Shown: piece by piece, positions 6,714 through 16,842 of the stretch
Layout: each line of letters begins with the position of its first letter
How positions within the stretch are numbered: the stretch's first letter is position 1
NCBI GenBank assembly: GCA_021325365.1
Contig: JAJPHF010000033.1
Span: 13,512 to 77,511, forward strand
DNA length: 64,000 nt
Direction of reading: 5' to 3'
Origin: Pseudomonadota bacterium
GTDB taxonomy: Bacteria; Chloroflexota; UBA6077; JAJPHF01
The notes under the pieces: generated by a model
Databases searched by the model: none
Told to the model about the DNA's origin: nothing
What the model saw: the letters and a program-made list of their open reading frames with translations, nothing else
Position numbers and translations under genes: made by a program

Positions 6714-8054
6714 TCACAGTCTGCTAATCAGAACGACCTCGTCGCCCTGCAAGTCGAACCGCACACGCGCCCGGCGCGGCGGGAAGTTGCCCCGAATGAC
6801 CGCCGTATTGAACCGGTACACGACGTGCGTCTCGTCGTCTTCGACGTGGCCGCGCTTCGTCTTCGCCGAATCAATATCCCTGATGACGCCATAGCGGGTT
6901 ACAGTTAGCGGGGGTGGCGGCGCGGGTGGTGGCGCAGGCTCGGCCGGCCGTGCCGGCAACTCGGGACGCGCGGCGATGGCCGCGGTCGTGGTGCCTGCCG
7001 GCGCGCCGGGTCGCTCGTGGCCCACTTCCCGGGCAGAGCCGGCAGGGGCGAGCGGCGCGTCCCCCGGCCCCGTGATGAAGTACCCATACCCGGCGCTCGT
7101 CTTCGCGCCCGCCCCGAGCGCCATCAGGCCATCCGCCAGCCAGGCCCGCGCCTGGTCGCGCAGCTCGCGGCTCGCGGCGTCGAGAGGGCCGCGCCAGCCC
7201 ACCGCGAAGCGAAACGCCGTGCCCGCCGCGACGGCGAGGAAGTACACGGGCCGCGGGTTCTGATCGTCCGTCGGCGGGCGTCGGTGCGCCCCAGCGCCAT
7301 AATGCTCGGGATAGTGCGGATTCATGATGTCCAGCTCAAGGCGCGGCGGCGGGCCAGGAACGGCGCGAGGAATCGCGTCCAGGAACACGGCGCGTCCTGC
7401 TGCTGCCTGCGTGCCGAAAATGGCGCGGAAGGCCGCGGCCAGCATCATCGCCGCCTCGGCCCCGGCCCCACATACCTGCAAGCGGCGCCGGAACTCCGCG
7501 TCGTCCGGCGCGCTCAGCGCCTCGTCCAGTCGCGTGAGATCCGCGGCGTCGAGTCGCTCTGCTACGGCGAGCCGGCCGGCCGCGCGCGCCAGGCCCTTCA
7601 CACTGCTGGCAGGCAGCATGGGGAAGCCGTAGCGATGGAAGGTGAAGCCCACCTCCAGCGGCCCACTCTGCCCGAGCCCCGTGATCAGCCGCCACTCGGT
7701 CGCCAGGCCGAAGGGCTCGGCGCCGATTGCCGCGGCCGCCGCCTCCCAGCGCCGGTTCCAGGCCACGAGCAGCCGTACGTCGCCCCGCTGGCCCGCCTCC
7801 ACCACTGTCTCCAGCCCGCGCTGCTTCGCCGTGGGCTCTCCCGGCCGCGGGCGGGACGGTATGCCCCAGTCCGGGGCAAAGCGCGTGAAAACCAGTCCCG
7901 GGTTCTGTGGCGATACGTCCCGGTGCCGTTCCCACGCTTCGGCGCTCGCCCGAGGAATCGGGAGCGAGTACGCGGGGCCGGGGCCGCGGGGCGCGCCGCC
8001 CTCGGGGCCGGCCGGCGGGCGCCCCGGCGGGCGCCGCCCAAGGGGCTCTCTCAT
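6714..8054 (-). CDS. cmr6: Cmr6 with C-terminal cold-shock/OB-like domain
   Basis: Cmr6 caps the 3' end of the crRNA in the Cmr complex. ATG 8054 overlaps the cmr5 stop by 4 nt (ATGA). At 446 aa it is about 100 residues longer than usual. The RAMP core shows FTFHRYGFPMLPASSVKGLARAAGR, CGAGAEA, LDIMNPHYPEHYG, and the closing Gly loop GLMALGAGAKTSAGYGYF. After this comes a Pro/Ala linker and then residues about 384-446: RYGVIRDID, RGHVEDDET, VVYRFNTAV, FPPRRARVRFDLQGDEVVLI. This strand order and spacing resemble a cold-shock/S1-like OB fold. The fusion is visible; RNA binding by the added domain is inferred. Confidence 0.88.
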   Translation of the reverse strand: MREPLGRRPPGRPPAGPEGGAPRGPGPAYSLPIPRASAEAWERHRDVSPQNPGLVFTRFAPDWGIPSRPRPGEPTAKQRGLETVVEAGQRGDVRLLVAWNRRWEAAAAAIGAEPFGLATEWRLITGLGQSGPLEVGFTFHRYGFPMLPASSVKGLARAAGRLAVAERLDAADLTRLDEALSAPDDAEFRRRLQVCGAGAEAAMMLAAAFRAIFGTQAAAGRAVFLDAIPRAVPGPPPRLELDIMNPHYPEHYGAGAHRRPPTDDQNPRPVYFLAVAAGTAFRFAVGWRGPLDAASRELRDQARAWLADGLMALGAGAKTSAGYGYFITGPGDAPLAPAGSAREVGHERPGAPAGTTTAAIAARPELPARPAEPAPPPAPPPPLTVTRYGVIRDIDSAKTKRGHVEDDETHVVYRFNTAVIRGNFPPRRARVRFDLQGDEVVLISRL

Positions 8055-8440
8055 CTGCCGTTTCCCCCGCCCAGTAAGTCTGCTTCGGCGAAGCGCTTCA
8101 CCCAGCCCAGGAACGCCATCGCCTCCACCGTCGCCCGCCGGTAGTCGTCGGTGGTCGCGGTTTGCGCGATCCACCGCACGACGTCCTGCCCTTCGCCTCC
8201 GAGCGACCGAGCGCGCAACGCGGTGGCAACGTCGTTCAGAAGCTTGCCGTGCGCGGCAGTGCCCTTCGCCCGCCAGAAGGCCAATGTCTGCCCGAGCCCG
8301 TTCGCCTGGATTTCGGCCGGCGCGCCGCGCGCCAGCCGCCGGTAGTCTTCGGCATAGTGCTTCCCATTGACCTGGACCTGCTGCACGCACTCCCAGGCCC
8401 GCCCGGCGCGCTCCTGCTCGAGCGACCGCTGCTGACTCAT
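8051..8440 (-). CDS. cmr5: Cmr5, small helical subunit of the Cmr complex
   Basis: A 129-aa all-helical protein that stacks along the belly of the Cmr filament next to the Cmr4 backbone. ATG 8440 is preceded by GAGAGGAGG at 6 nt. The family pattern is seen in RAGRAWECVQQV, YRRLARGAPAEIQANGLGQTLAFWRAKG, LLNDVATALRAR and EAMAFLGWVKRFAEADL. The stop overlaps cmr6 by 4 nt. The gap to cmr4 is 32 nt. Confidence 0.9.
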   Translation of the reverse strand: MSQQRSLEQERAGRAWECVQQVQVNGKHYAEDYRRLARGAPAEIQANGLGQTLAFWRAKGTAAHGKLLNDVATALRARSLGGEGQDVVRWIAQTATTDDYRRATVEAMAFLGWVKRFAEADLLGGGNGR

Positions 8441-8472
8441 GCGCGCCTCCTCTCCGGATGCGGCGTGCGGCT

Positions 8473-9414
8473 TCACGACGCGCCCCCCAGCACGAAGCGC
8501 AGCGCCACGATCCCTTGCCCGGTCGTCTCGTCGCCGCCTAACTGCACGCGGTCGAGCCCGAGCGCGGCGACCTCTTGCAGCACTGCGCTGGCCGCCAGCT
8601 TCCGCTCGCTTCGCGAGCCAGTCGCCAATAGCGGCGCGTATAGCAGGGTGTCCACGGGAAGGCTCTCGGTCGTCCACAGCCCGGTGTCAGCCACGGTCTT
8701 CGAACCCGGGTCCAGGCGCACGTGAGTCTGCACCTCCGTGGCATACAGCGCGAAGTCGCGGCAGGCGTCCTCGGGCAGTACGCACAGCCGCCGCGGCAGG
8801 ACTTCGCGCCAGTACGCGTACACGTCGTCCTGGCCGGCAGCGGCGGCGGGCAGAGCGTGCGCCGCGAGCCAGGCGCCGATCGCGGCCACCGATCCATCGG
8901 GCGCCTGGCGCGGCTGGAAGCTGAACTCTTCAAGCACGACCTGGCCGCCGGCAAGCAGATCGTCGCCGCTCACCCAGGCCTCGTCGCGGCCGGGCGCGTC
9001 GGGCAGCCGCCAGTCCGGCGGCGTGCCGGCCAGCTCCGCCCGCCGCTGGAACCGCGCCAGGAGATCGCGGCTCGTCACCCAGGCAAAGACGCCCGCCAGC
9101 GAGCGCACCGGGAACAGCAGCAGGCTGGCATCGCCCACCGACAGAGCCCCCGCGTGGTCGCTCGGAGCCGCGCCGGCCCCATTGCTCGCGCCTGGCGGCG
9201 CCGGGCCGAAAACCGTCTCCCATACGGCCCGGTCCATGCCGCGCGCCTGCGCTTCGGCTCGCAGCCGGCCCTTGAGGCTACTCGCCTGGACGATCGGGTA
9301 CTGGGTGGTGCGCTCGCGCTGAATCGGCAGATCGACGGCCCCGAGCCCGCGGGCCGTGCCCGCGTGGAGCGGCGTTTCGACGTAGATGAACAACAATCCC
9401 GTCGCCTCAAACAC
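8473..9414 (-). CDS. cmr4: Cmr4, backbone target-RNA nuclease of the Cmr complex
   Basis: Cmr4 forms the repeated backbone and cuts target RNA every 6 nt. GTG 9414 overlaps the end of cmr3 by 8 nt. The product is 313 aa. The catalytic loop GLGAVDLPIQRERTTQYP contains the Asp (D28) equivalent to the cleavage residue in characterised Cmr4. ASSLKGRLR and the C-terminal Gly-rich LGGDETTGQGIV are classic RAMP motifs. The nuclease loop is intact, so target-RNA cleavage should be active. Confidence 0.93.
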   Translation of the reverse strand: MFEATGLLFIYVETPLHAGTARGLGAVDLPIQRERTTQYPIVQASSLKGRLRAEAQARGMDRAVWETVFGPAPPGASNGAGAAPSDHAGALSVGDASLLLFPVRSLAGVFAWVTSRDLLARFQRRAELAGTPPDWRLPDAPGRDEAWVSGDDLLAGGQVVLEEFSFQPRQAPDGSVAAIGAWLAAHALPAAAAGQDDVYAYWREVLPRRLCVLPEDACRDFALYATEVQTHVRLDPGSKTVADTGLWTTESLPVDTLLYAPLLATGSRSERKLAASAVLQEVAALGLDRVQLGGDETTGQGIVALRFVLGGAS

Positions 9415-10477
9415 GGTCCCACTCCTCGACCAGTATCTGCCCGAACCCGATCGCCGCGCCCCAATCCGTCACGGCCTGCTGCACGAGGCCGGGACGCAGC
9501 CGCGCCGCGCCGCCGCTCTCGAAGTAATAGACGCTGCCGGCCGGCACGTAGCGCCGTGCGGGCTTGTGGCTGGCGCGGGCCAGATCGAAGCCGCCCACGC
9601 TCTCGTAGCGCCCGACCGCCGCCGCCACGAGCTCGACGCCGCCGTCGAAGTAAGCGCCCCAGTCCTCGCCCAGCGGGCGCCAGCCATCGCGGAAGAAGGT
9701 CGGCGTCGCGAAGTACAGCTTGAAGCGCGCCGGCAGCGGGTCCGGCGGCGCCGGCCAGCGGAGCGCCGACACCTGCTCGAACGAGGCGCCGCGGGCCTCG
9801 CCGCCGAGCCGCAGCAGCCCCCGCGGCGGCCAACCCGTGTAGCCTTGCACCTCGGCCAACAGCCCGACGTCTGTCCGCGGCCGGATGAAGTCGGCCTCGT
9901 ACAGCGCGCCCTCCTCGCTGGTCCGTCGAGCGTCGTTGATGCCGATGCCGAGGCGGCTCTCGCGGCAGAACAGCGTGTCGCCTTCCACGGCGCGGACCGG
10001 CTCGCCCCGCAGGTAGGCTCGCAAGTCCGCCTCAGCCAGCCACAGGCCCGCGCGGCCCTTCGTCGGCGCGTCCGCCAGACCGAGCAGCCGTGGCGTGGGC
10101 GCGCTGGTGAGCAAGGTGGCGGGCGGCGGTTGGGGCGGCGCGGCCGGCTGCAAAGTCCAACGGCCATCGCGCTGAAGGGCGATGGAGTCGGCCGGCTGCG
10201 GCAGGAACCGCACTACCGTATCGGCTGCCCGCCGGGCCAGGAACGGACCGCGCAGCCGCAAGTCCTTGAAGTCGTCCGCGGTGCCGACCGCCGCGGCAAT
10301 CGCCCGCTGGTCGCGCAGGTCCACGCCCTGAACGACCAGATGGTGCGACCGAATCGCGCCCTGGAGCACCGTGGGATACGGCGGGAAGACGCTTTCGGCC
10401 CGATGGTCGCTGAGGGCGTCGAACGGGCGCCCATCGCGGAACAGCCACACGTCGACCGGTTCCAGGAAGAGGTCCAT
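9407..10477 (-). CDS. cmr3: Cmr3, crRNA 5'-tag binding RAMP subunit
   Basis: Cmr3 pairs with Cas10 and holds the 5' tag of the crRNA. ATG 10477 shares one base with the cmr2 stop (TGATG). The product is 356 aa. Signature segments are LFRDGRPF near the N-terminus, FPPYPTVLQGAIRSHHL, LFCRESRLGIGINDARRTSEEGALYEADFIRP, then HKPARRYVPAGSVYYFE and AIGFGQILVEEW. The length is normal for Cmr3. Confidence 0.92.
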   Translation of the reverse strand: MDLFLEPVDVWLFRDGRPFDALSDHRAESVFPPYPTVLQGAIRSHHLVVQGVDLRDQRAIAAAVGTADDFKDLRLRGPFLARRAADTVVRFLPQPADSIALQRDGRWTLQPAAPPQPPPATLLTSAPTPRLLGLADAPTKGRAGLWLAEADLRAYLRGEPVRAVEGDTLFCRESRLGIGINDARRTSEEGALYEADFIRPRTDVGLLAEVQGYTGWPPRGLLRLGGEARGASFEQVSALRWPAPPDPLPARFKLYFATPTFFRDGWRPLGEDWGAYFDGGVELVAAAVGRYESVGGFDLARASHKPARRYVPAGSVYYFESGGAARLRPGLVQQAVTDWGAAIGFGQILVEEWDRV

Positions 10478-12249
10478 CAGTCGCGCCCTCCCGCGGCCAC
10501 GAACCGCGCGAACACCAGCCAGCGCCCGAGTTCGCTCGTCGCCTCCCGCGCTGCCGCCGGCTCCGAGGGGGCACCGGCCGGATCGTGCCCGTCCGGCTCC
10601 TGCGCGGTCGTCTCGCCCAGCGCTGCCGCCCACGCGCGGAGCCGCGTCGCCCACTCGTCCGGGGCGGGCGCCCGCGGGTGGCCCGCCTGCCGATGACGGC
10701 CCAGCAGCCGCCGCAGCTCCCCCTCCAGGCGCGCATCGGCGGCCGGTAGCGCCGCCGCGATGCCCACGACCTCGTAGGCGAAGCGACCGGACAACGGCGG
10801 GCCGTCGCGGTCCTCCCGGAACAATTCGACCAATGCACTAAACGTGTCGCCCATCGCCGCCCACGGACTGCGCAGGTCCGTCGTCTCGCCACTGCGCCGC
10901 ACCACGCGCACCCCCACCGCCGCCTTGCCCCGCACCAATTTTGCCCGCTGCTCGGCGGCGCGCGCCGCCTGCAAGGTCGCATCCAGCGGGTAGAGGTGGT
11001 GGGCGATGGCCAGCCCAGCGGACGCCGTGCATCCCGTCACCTCAAAGAATTGTTGGGCCAACACCTGCGCCAGCGGCAACGCCCGGGCCAGCGGGACGAG
11101 CAGCAGCACGTCGTCGCCCCCGGCATACACCGGCTGTGCTTCGTACGGCGTCATCGCCGCGAGCGCCCCGGCCGCGAACGCCGCCAGGCGCTCGCTTAAT
11201 CGGCGGTGCGCCGCCGGGCCGCCCCGGGCTCCATCGGCCACGCGCGCGCCCATGTCGTCGCCGTCGAGCACCAGCACGGCGTAGTAGGGCGAGGGGGGCC
11301 CGCCTGCCTCGCGGGAGAGATGGTGCAACGCCTCGCGCGCTCGCTCCAGCGCGCTATCGTCCGGCTGCTGTAGCCCGTAGCTGTCCTGCAACCTCGCCGG
11401 GGTCAGGGTCTCCCGGTACAGCAGGTCTCCGTCGTACGGCCAATCGGGATCGCCGCGGACTTTGTAGGGGTGCAGTGCTTCCACCGCCGAGCGATAGGCG
11501 GCGAGGTGGGGACGGGCTCGCGCGAGGAAGTCGGCGCTGGCCACCGTGCTGGTCGAGGCCAGCCGCGCCCCTTCTGCAAGCGGACTGAACCGTTTGATCA
11601 CGCCGAGCGCGTCCAGGCGCTCGCGGCCGCCGGGGCGGAGCCGGGCCGGGGGCGCGGCCTCGCTCGCGGCGAGCCAGTATGCTCTGGCATCCTGACCGGC
11701 GAGGTGCAGCGCCGCGCGGCGGCCGCTCAGGCTGTCCTTCAGCCCCGGCTCCTCGGCGGGCGCAAAGGCGCGCGTCCGCTTGGCCGCCTCCACCGCGCGG
11801 CTGGCCTGCTCGTAGGCCTCGGCGTAGGGGCAGCCGTCCTGGGCGGCGGCCGCCCAGTACACCTCCCACAAGGTGTGTGTTTGACGCTGCCAGGTCTCCT
11901 CCCAGATGGCGTCGCCCTGGGGCGCCAGCGCGCCGACGTCCCGCCGAAACCGCTCCCGCGCCGCCCCCGCGAGCCGCTGCCACTCCGCGAGCAATGCTGC
12001 CTGCGCCGCGCGGACGGCGGCCTCCGCGCGCTCCCAGGGCACGAGCGCTACCAGCTTGTTCGGCGCGTCCTGTGACGCGTCCACGTTCGCCGGATAGACG
12101 AGCTCGCCGTGCTGCTGGAGCACGGTCCCCGCGGCCCTGGCGAGCGCCACCAGCGTCTGGCTCCCCGCGCGCAGATCGCTCACCCGCCGCGCTTCGGCGA
12201 TAAACGTCTGCACCGGGCTAAAGGTGAAAATCAGCACAGCATCAGACAT
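10477..12249 (-). CDS. cmr2: Cmr2/Cas10, cyclic-oligoadenylate synthetase subunit
   Basis: The large subunit of the III-B complex. ATG 12249 overlaps the end of cmr1 by 8 nt, giving 590 aa. The protein begins directly at the D1-like segment (VLIFTFSPVQTFIAEARRVSDL), so there is no N-terminal HD nuclease domain. The first palm has VLDGDDMG at 329-332 and the second palm the intact YAGGDD at 375-380, which makes cyclic oligoadenylates from ATP. The C-terminal helical D4 is present. With Csx1 next door, the signalling arm is intact while the DNase arm is absent from this subunit. Confidence 0.95.
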   Translation of the reverse strand: MSDAVLIFTFSPVQTFIAEARRVSDLRAGSQTLVALARAAGTVLQQHGELVYPANVDASQDAPNKLVALVPWERAEAAVRAAQAALLAEWQRLAGAARERFRRDVGALAPQGDAIWEETWQRQTHTLWEVYWAAAAQDGCPYAEAYEQASRAVEAAKRTRAFAPAEEPGLKDSLSGRRAALHLAGQDARAYWLAASEAAPPARLRPGGRERLDALGVIKRFSPLAEGARLASTSTVASADFLARARPHLAAYRSAVEALHPYKVRGDPDWPYDGDLLYRETLTPARLQDSYGLQQPDDSALERAREALHHLSREAGGPPSPYYAVLVLDGDDMGARVADGARGGPAAHRRLSERLAAFAAGALAAMTPYEAQPVYAGGDDVLLLVPLARALPLAQVLAQQFFEVTGCTASAGLAIAHHLYPLDATLQAARAAEQRAKLVRGKAAVGVRVVRRSGETTDLRSPWAAMGDTFSALVELFREDRDGPPLSGRFAYEVVGIAAALPAADARLEGELRRLLGRHRQAGHPRAPAPDEWATRLRAWAAALGETTAQEPDGHDPAGAPSEPAAAREATSELGRWLVFARFVAAGGRD

Positions 12250-13444
12250 AGCGCGCCTCGCGTGCATTCGGGAAGCTCTCGGTAATCCAGCGCTCGATAA
12301 GCTGGTAGTCGGACGGCGGCGGGAGCGTCGGGCGCCCGCCGCCCGCGGCCAATTGTGCCCCCTCGGGCAGGAAGCGGGCACGGAAGAGTGTGGCAATGCC
12401 CACGCCTTTGCCCTCGGTCGTCCTGGACACGTGGAGCCACAGTGGCGAGGCTCGCCGCTCTATTCGACGACTATCGAGCTGCGCCTGGACGGTGCCAGAG
12501 GACCCGTTGGCATACCGATATGGAATCGGTAGCCCGAATGCGGCGCGCTCCACCGTCGGGATCGCCGCCCCCTGCAGCCAGCGCGCCACGTTCTGATGGT
12601 CCGGTTCGCGATAGGTGCGGAAATCGCGCAAGGCCGCTCCCACCGCCTCTACGGCGTCGCGCGGCGTCGGCCACACGCCGAGCAGCCACACCCCGCACGC
12701 CGCCGGGTGCAGCACGTCAAAGGCGGTCGGCACAGATACGTCGGTGCGGCCGTGGGGGGCAAACTGCTCGCGCACGCGGCACAGCCCGGCGCCAAGCTCG
12801 TCGGCCAGGTGGGTCGGGTCGCTCCCCGCGAGTGCGAAGCGCAACCCTCCTGACTCGACGCCCTCGCGTACGCTGAGACTGCCGGCCGTGCGGCGCGACC
12901 GTGATCCTACACCGCCGAGCTGCACGAGGAGCCAGAGCGCGGCCAGAGCCTCATTCAGCGCGTCGTCTCGTGCGCCCGGACGGAGGCCAAGCTCAAGGGT
13001 GAACTGTGTGCTCTCCGCGGGATAGTATTGCTTCGCCGCCTGCCAATTGCCCCGCTCGCGATTGCCACTCTCGGCCATCGACCAGTATAGATAATCGCGC
13101 CCGGTAGGCTGCCGCAGCGGGGGACGGCCCTCCCTGGGAATCGTTCTCGTGGGTCCCCGCTGGTAGGCTTGCGCCTCCGGCAGCGCGCCGTGCCGGAGGC
13201 GGACCGTAACTGCCGAGGCGCCACCCTGCGTCGCCTCCGGGCTGCCGAAGACCGCGGCCTCCGCGTGCCCCACAGCCGCAGCGTTGTCGCCCAGCGCGCC
13301 GCCGAGGGCCGCCCGGAGCCAATAGCGCAGCGCGCCGCGGAACGCGGGCGGCCGCAGCTCGGGCTTCGCGCGCGGTTGGGCCCCCGCGAGAAAGAGCGGC
13401 GTGACGGTTTCTAGCGTCACCGCTAGGCTACGGAGATTGGGCAT
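12242..13444 (-). CDS. cmr1: Cmr1, RAMP subunit of the Cmr complex
   Basis: Cmr1 binds near the 3' end of crRNA with Cmr6. ATG 13444 has AGGAGG at about 8 nt and gives 400 aa. The double-RAMP family pattern is seen in LETVTPLFLAGAQPRAKPELRPPAFRGALRYWLRA, WLLVQLGGVGSRSRRTAGSL (Gly-rich loop) and GLPIPYR in the second half. It is the first intact gene of the tightly overlapping cmr block. The upstream gap to the nurA/herA remnant is only 58 nt, so both may be transcribed together. Confidence 0.93.
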   Translation of the reverse strand: MPNLRSLAVTLETVTPLFLAGAQPRAKPELRPPAFRGALRYWLRAALGGALGDNAAAVGHAEAAVFGSPEATQGGASAVTVRLRHGALPEAQAYQRGPTRTIPREGRPPLRQPTGRDYLYWSMAESGNRERGNWQAAKQYYPAESTQFTLELGLRPGARDDALNEALAALWLLVQLGGVGSRSRRTAGSLSVREGVESGGLRFALAGSDPTHLADELGAGLCRVREQFAPHGRTDVSVPTAFDVLHPAACGVWLLGVWPTPRDAVEAVGAALRDFRTYREPDHQNVARWLQGAAIPTVERAAFGLPIPYRYANGSSGTVQAQLDSRRIERRASPLWLHVSRTTEGKGVGIATLFRARFLPEGAQLAAGGGRPTLPPPSDYQLIERWITESFPNAREARYV

Positions 13445-13502
13445 TCCTCACCTCCTGGTCGCCGCCGGGCCCCCTCGATGCCGGTGGACGGCGACGAGCA
13501 TC

Positions 13503-15045
<1,543 letters not shown>

Positions 15046-15110
15046 GCTGCCCTCCGCTCCCGCGCCGGGGCGCCAGCACGCCCCGGCGCGCGCTCGCCCC
15101 TCGCTCCTGG

Positions 15111-15137
15111 TTCCGCGCCCGCGCCCGAAGTTCGACA
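15111..15137 (-). promoter_or_regulatory. Bipartite CRISPR-locus element, copy B (upstream of nurA/herA-cmr)
   Basis: Minus strand: TGTCGAACTT, 5 nt, GCGGGCGCGGAA. Box 1 and box 2 are identical to copy A, and the 5-nt spacer differs in sequence but not length. It ends 65 nt before the ATG of the nurA/herA remnant and could drive the long cmr operon. Confidence 0.55.
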
Positions 15138-15217
15138 CCCTGGCGCGCCGCCACCGCGCGGCCGCGCCGTCGAGTGTAGTGGATTCCGCCGCGACTGGCG
15201 AGGTTCGGGGGCGCGGG

Positions 15218-15427
15218 CTACGGGGCGAGGCCCAGGCGCTGCAGGAAGGGGCTCGTGGCGGGCGGCGGCGCGAAGCGCGCGGCGTCGATTTTCGCCACGG
15301 CAAGTGGCAGGCCAAACGTGGTGATGCGCAGGTGGGCGGTGCCGCCAGGAGCCGCGTCGCCGGCCCGCCCCGCTGCGCCCCGCGTCCCGGCCCGCGCCGC
15401 TTCCACCGCAGCGGGTTCAGGGTTCAA
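15218..15427 (-). CDS. Possible 69-aa hypothetical protein or gene tail
   Basis: An open frame from TTG 15427 to TAG 15218 with almost uniform G/C third positions, as in the real genes here. The C-terminal half reads AHLRITTFGLPLAVAKIDAARF and ends QRLGLAP. There is no convincing RBS and an in-frame TGA lies just upstream, so it may be the tail of a decayed gene rather than an intact one. I do not recognise it. Confidence 0.35.
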   Translation of the reverse strand: MNPEPAAVEAARAGTRGAAGRAGDAAPGGTAHLRITTFGLPLAVAKIDAARFAPPPATSPFLQRLGLAP

Positions 15428-15472
15428 GTCCCTGGCGGCTCACTCAAGCAAGCGGCGTGATGACGCTAGTCC

Positions 15473-15511
15473 GAGAGGGCCAGGTGAGATCCACTCTTAC
15501 CTGGCCCTCTC
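15473..15511. terminator. Perfect 13-bp hairpin at the right border of the CRISPR locus
   Basis: GAGAGGGCCAGGT pairs with ACCTGGCCCTCTC around a 13-nt loop. It stands about 45 nt past a tRNA T-arm-like sequence (15419-15435) and between the minus-strand CRISPR genes and the plus-strand ctaG-type gene. It is a likely bidirectional terminator or boundary structure; no strong U-tract follows. Confidence 0.55.
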
Positions 15512-15815
15512 TGGTCTGGCCACCGCACACGCGCCCGTCATAGCGGGGCCCGGCGTCTCAGTTCGCTGGGGACTGTTGCTCCCTGCCCAGAACACCAAAT
15601 CACGCGCCGGCCATTCCTGGCCAGCCCTCAGCCATGGCCGGGCCAGACGCTACCGGTTTTCGGGCGCCGCTGGCAAATGAGTATAGTTCGGCAGGACGCC
15701 AGCGGGCGTGCGTTCATGTGCGCCGCGCCGTCATGGCCGCCGCGCACGGCCACGGCCGGGCGGCCGTGGGCTCGGCACGGCAAAAATAGTCGTCTCTGCA
15801 CAGCTGGGCTTGGGT

Positions 15816-16724
15816 ATGCGCTGGCCGGCGCTCGGCGTCTCGCTCGTACCACTGGCGGGGCCGGGTGCCTCGCCCCGGTTTCCCGTCCCCGCGGACCTCT
15901 GGACCTGGTGGAATCTCGCCCCACTCCTCTGGCTCCCCCTCGTCGTGCTCGCGGCCCTGTATGGCGGCGGGATCCGGCGCTTGGGGCGTCGCGGCGAGCG
16001 GTGGGATGCGCACCCCGCGTGGCGCGCGGCGGCCTTCGGCAGCGGCCTGCTCGTCGTGTTCGCCGCGATCTGCTCGCCGCTGGACCCCTTGGCGCTGGCC
16101 CTGCTCTCAGCTCACATGGGGCAGTACGATCTGCTGTCGACCACGGCGCCACCGCTGCTGCTCTGGGGCCGGCCGCGCGAGCCGCTGCGCGCGGCGCTCC
16201 TATCGCCCTGGACGAGCCGTTTCCCAGCGAGATGGGCCGAGTCAGCACGCGGCGCCGGGGCGCTGCTCACGCAGCCGCTCGTCGTGGGGCTGCTCGACGT
16301 AGCAGCCCTGTTCGTCTGGCATGTGCCCATCGTCTATCAAGCTTCGGTGCAGAACGCGGTGCTGCACACGCTCGCTCAGCTCAGCTTCCTGGCCACGGGC
16401 CTGTTGTTCTGGGTGATGGTGCGCCAGCCCGGTGACCTGGCCGGGTCCGCCTACGGGCAGGCGATCGTCGCGGTCGTGATGACCTCCCTCGTGAGCGGCG
16501 GGTTCGGTTTCGTGCTTATCGTCTCGCAATCGCTGCTGTATCCGATCTATCAGGATCGTACTGCGTCATGGGGGCTGAGCCCTTTGATGGACCAGCAGAC
16601 CGCCGGGGTAGTTCTGGCGGTGCTGCCGGAGCTGGTCGACATCTGCCCACTGATCTGGGTCGTTCTGGCCTGGGTCCGGGCCGAGGAAGACGCCGCGATC
16701 CGGGCCGAGCAGGAGGGCGAGTAA
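15816..16724 (+). CDS. ctaG: CtaG/caa3-type cytochrome c oxidase assembly protein
   Basis: A polytopic membrane protein of the caa3_CtaG family, which helps assemble cytochrome c oxidase, probably in copper handling. ATG 15816 gives 302 aa. Family features are WWNLAPLLWLPLVVLAALYGGGIRR in TM1, SAHMGQYDLLSTTAPPLLLWG, WHVPIVYQASVQNAVLHTLAQLSFLATGLLFW, and GLSPLMDQQTAGVVL near the end; conserved His and Met residues lie at membrane borders. About seven TM segments are expected. The RBS is weak and longer upstream starts are low-quality sequence. No cox genes are adjacent. Confidence 0.85.
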   Translation: MRWPALGVSLVPLAGPGASPRFPVPADLWTWWNLAPLLWLPLVVLAALYGGGIRRLGRRGERWDAHPAWRAAAFGSGLLVVFAAICSPLDPLALALLSAHMGQYDLLSTTAPPLLLWGRPREPLRAALLSPWTSRFPARWAESARGAGALLTQPLVVGLLDVAALFVWHVPIVYQASVQNAVLHTLAQLSFLATGLLFWVMVRQPGDLAGSAYGQAIVAVVMTSLVSGGFGFVLIVSQSLLYPIYQDRTASWGLSPLMDQQTAGVVLAVLPELVDICPLIWVVLAWVRAEEDAAIRAEQEGE

Positions 16725-16842
16725 CGCCGCGCCAGGCCCCGTTGCGGGCGTGGGGCTACTCGTGCGTCGCGTATCATCATCCCGCTGACGAGGGGAGCGC
16801 CCGGGCCGGCGCGCGGGCTGCTGCCGGGCCGCGCCTGCTGCA

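Noticed and set aside
6658..6717. GTG 6717 as the csx1 start
   Set aside because: It overlaps the cmr6 stop neatly, but it would add an Arg-rich leader before the first CARF strand, and ATG 6657 has its own RBS.
15353..15445. Complete class II tRNA gene
   Set aside because: Acceptor and T-arm halves match, but there is no D-loop GG, no anticodon arm and no usable anticodon. It is kept only as a possible tRNA fragment.
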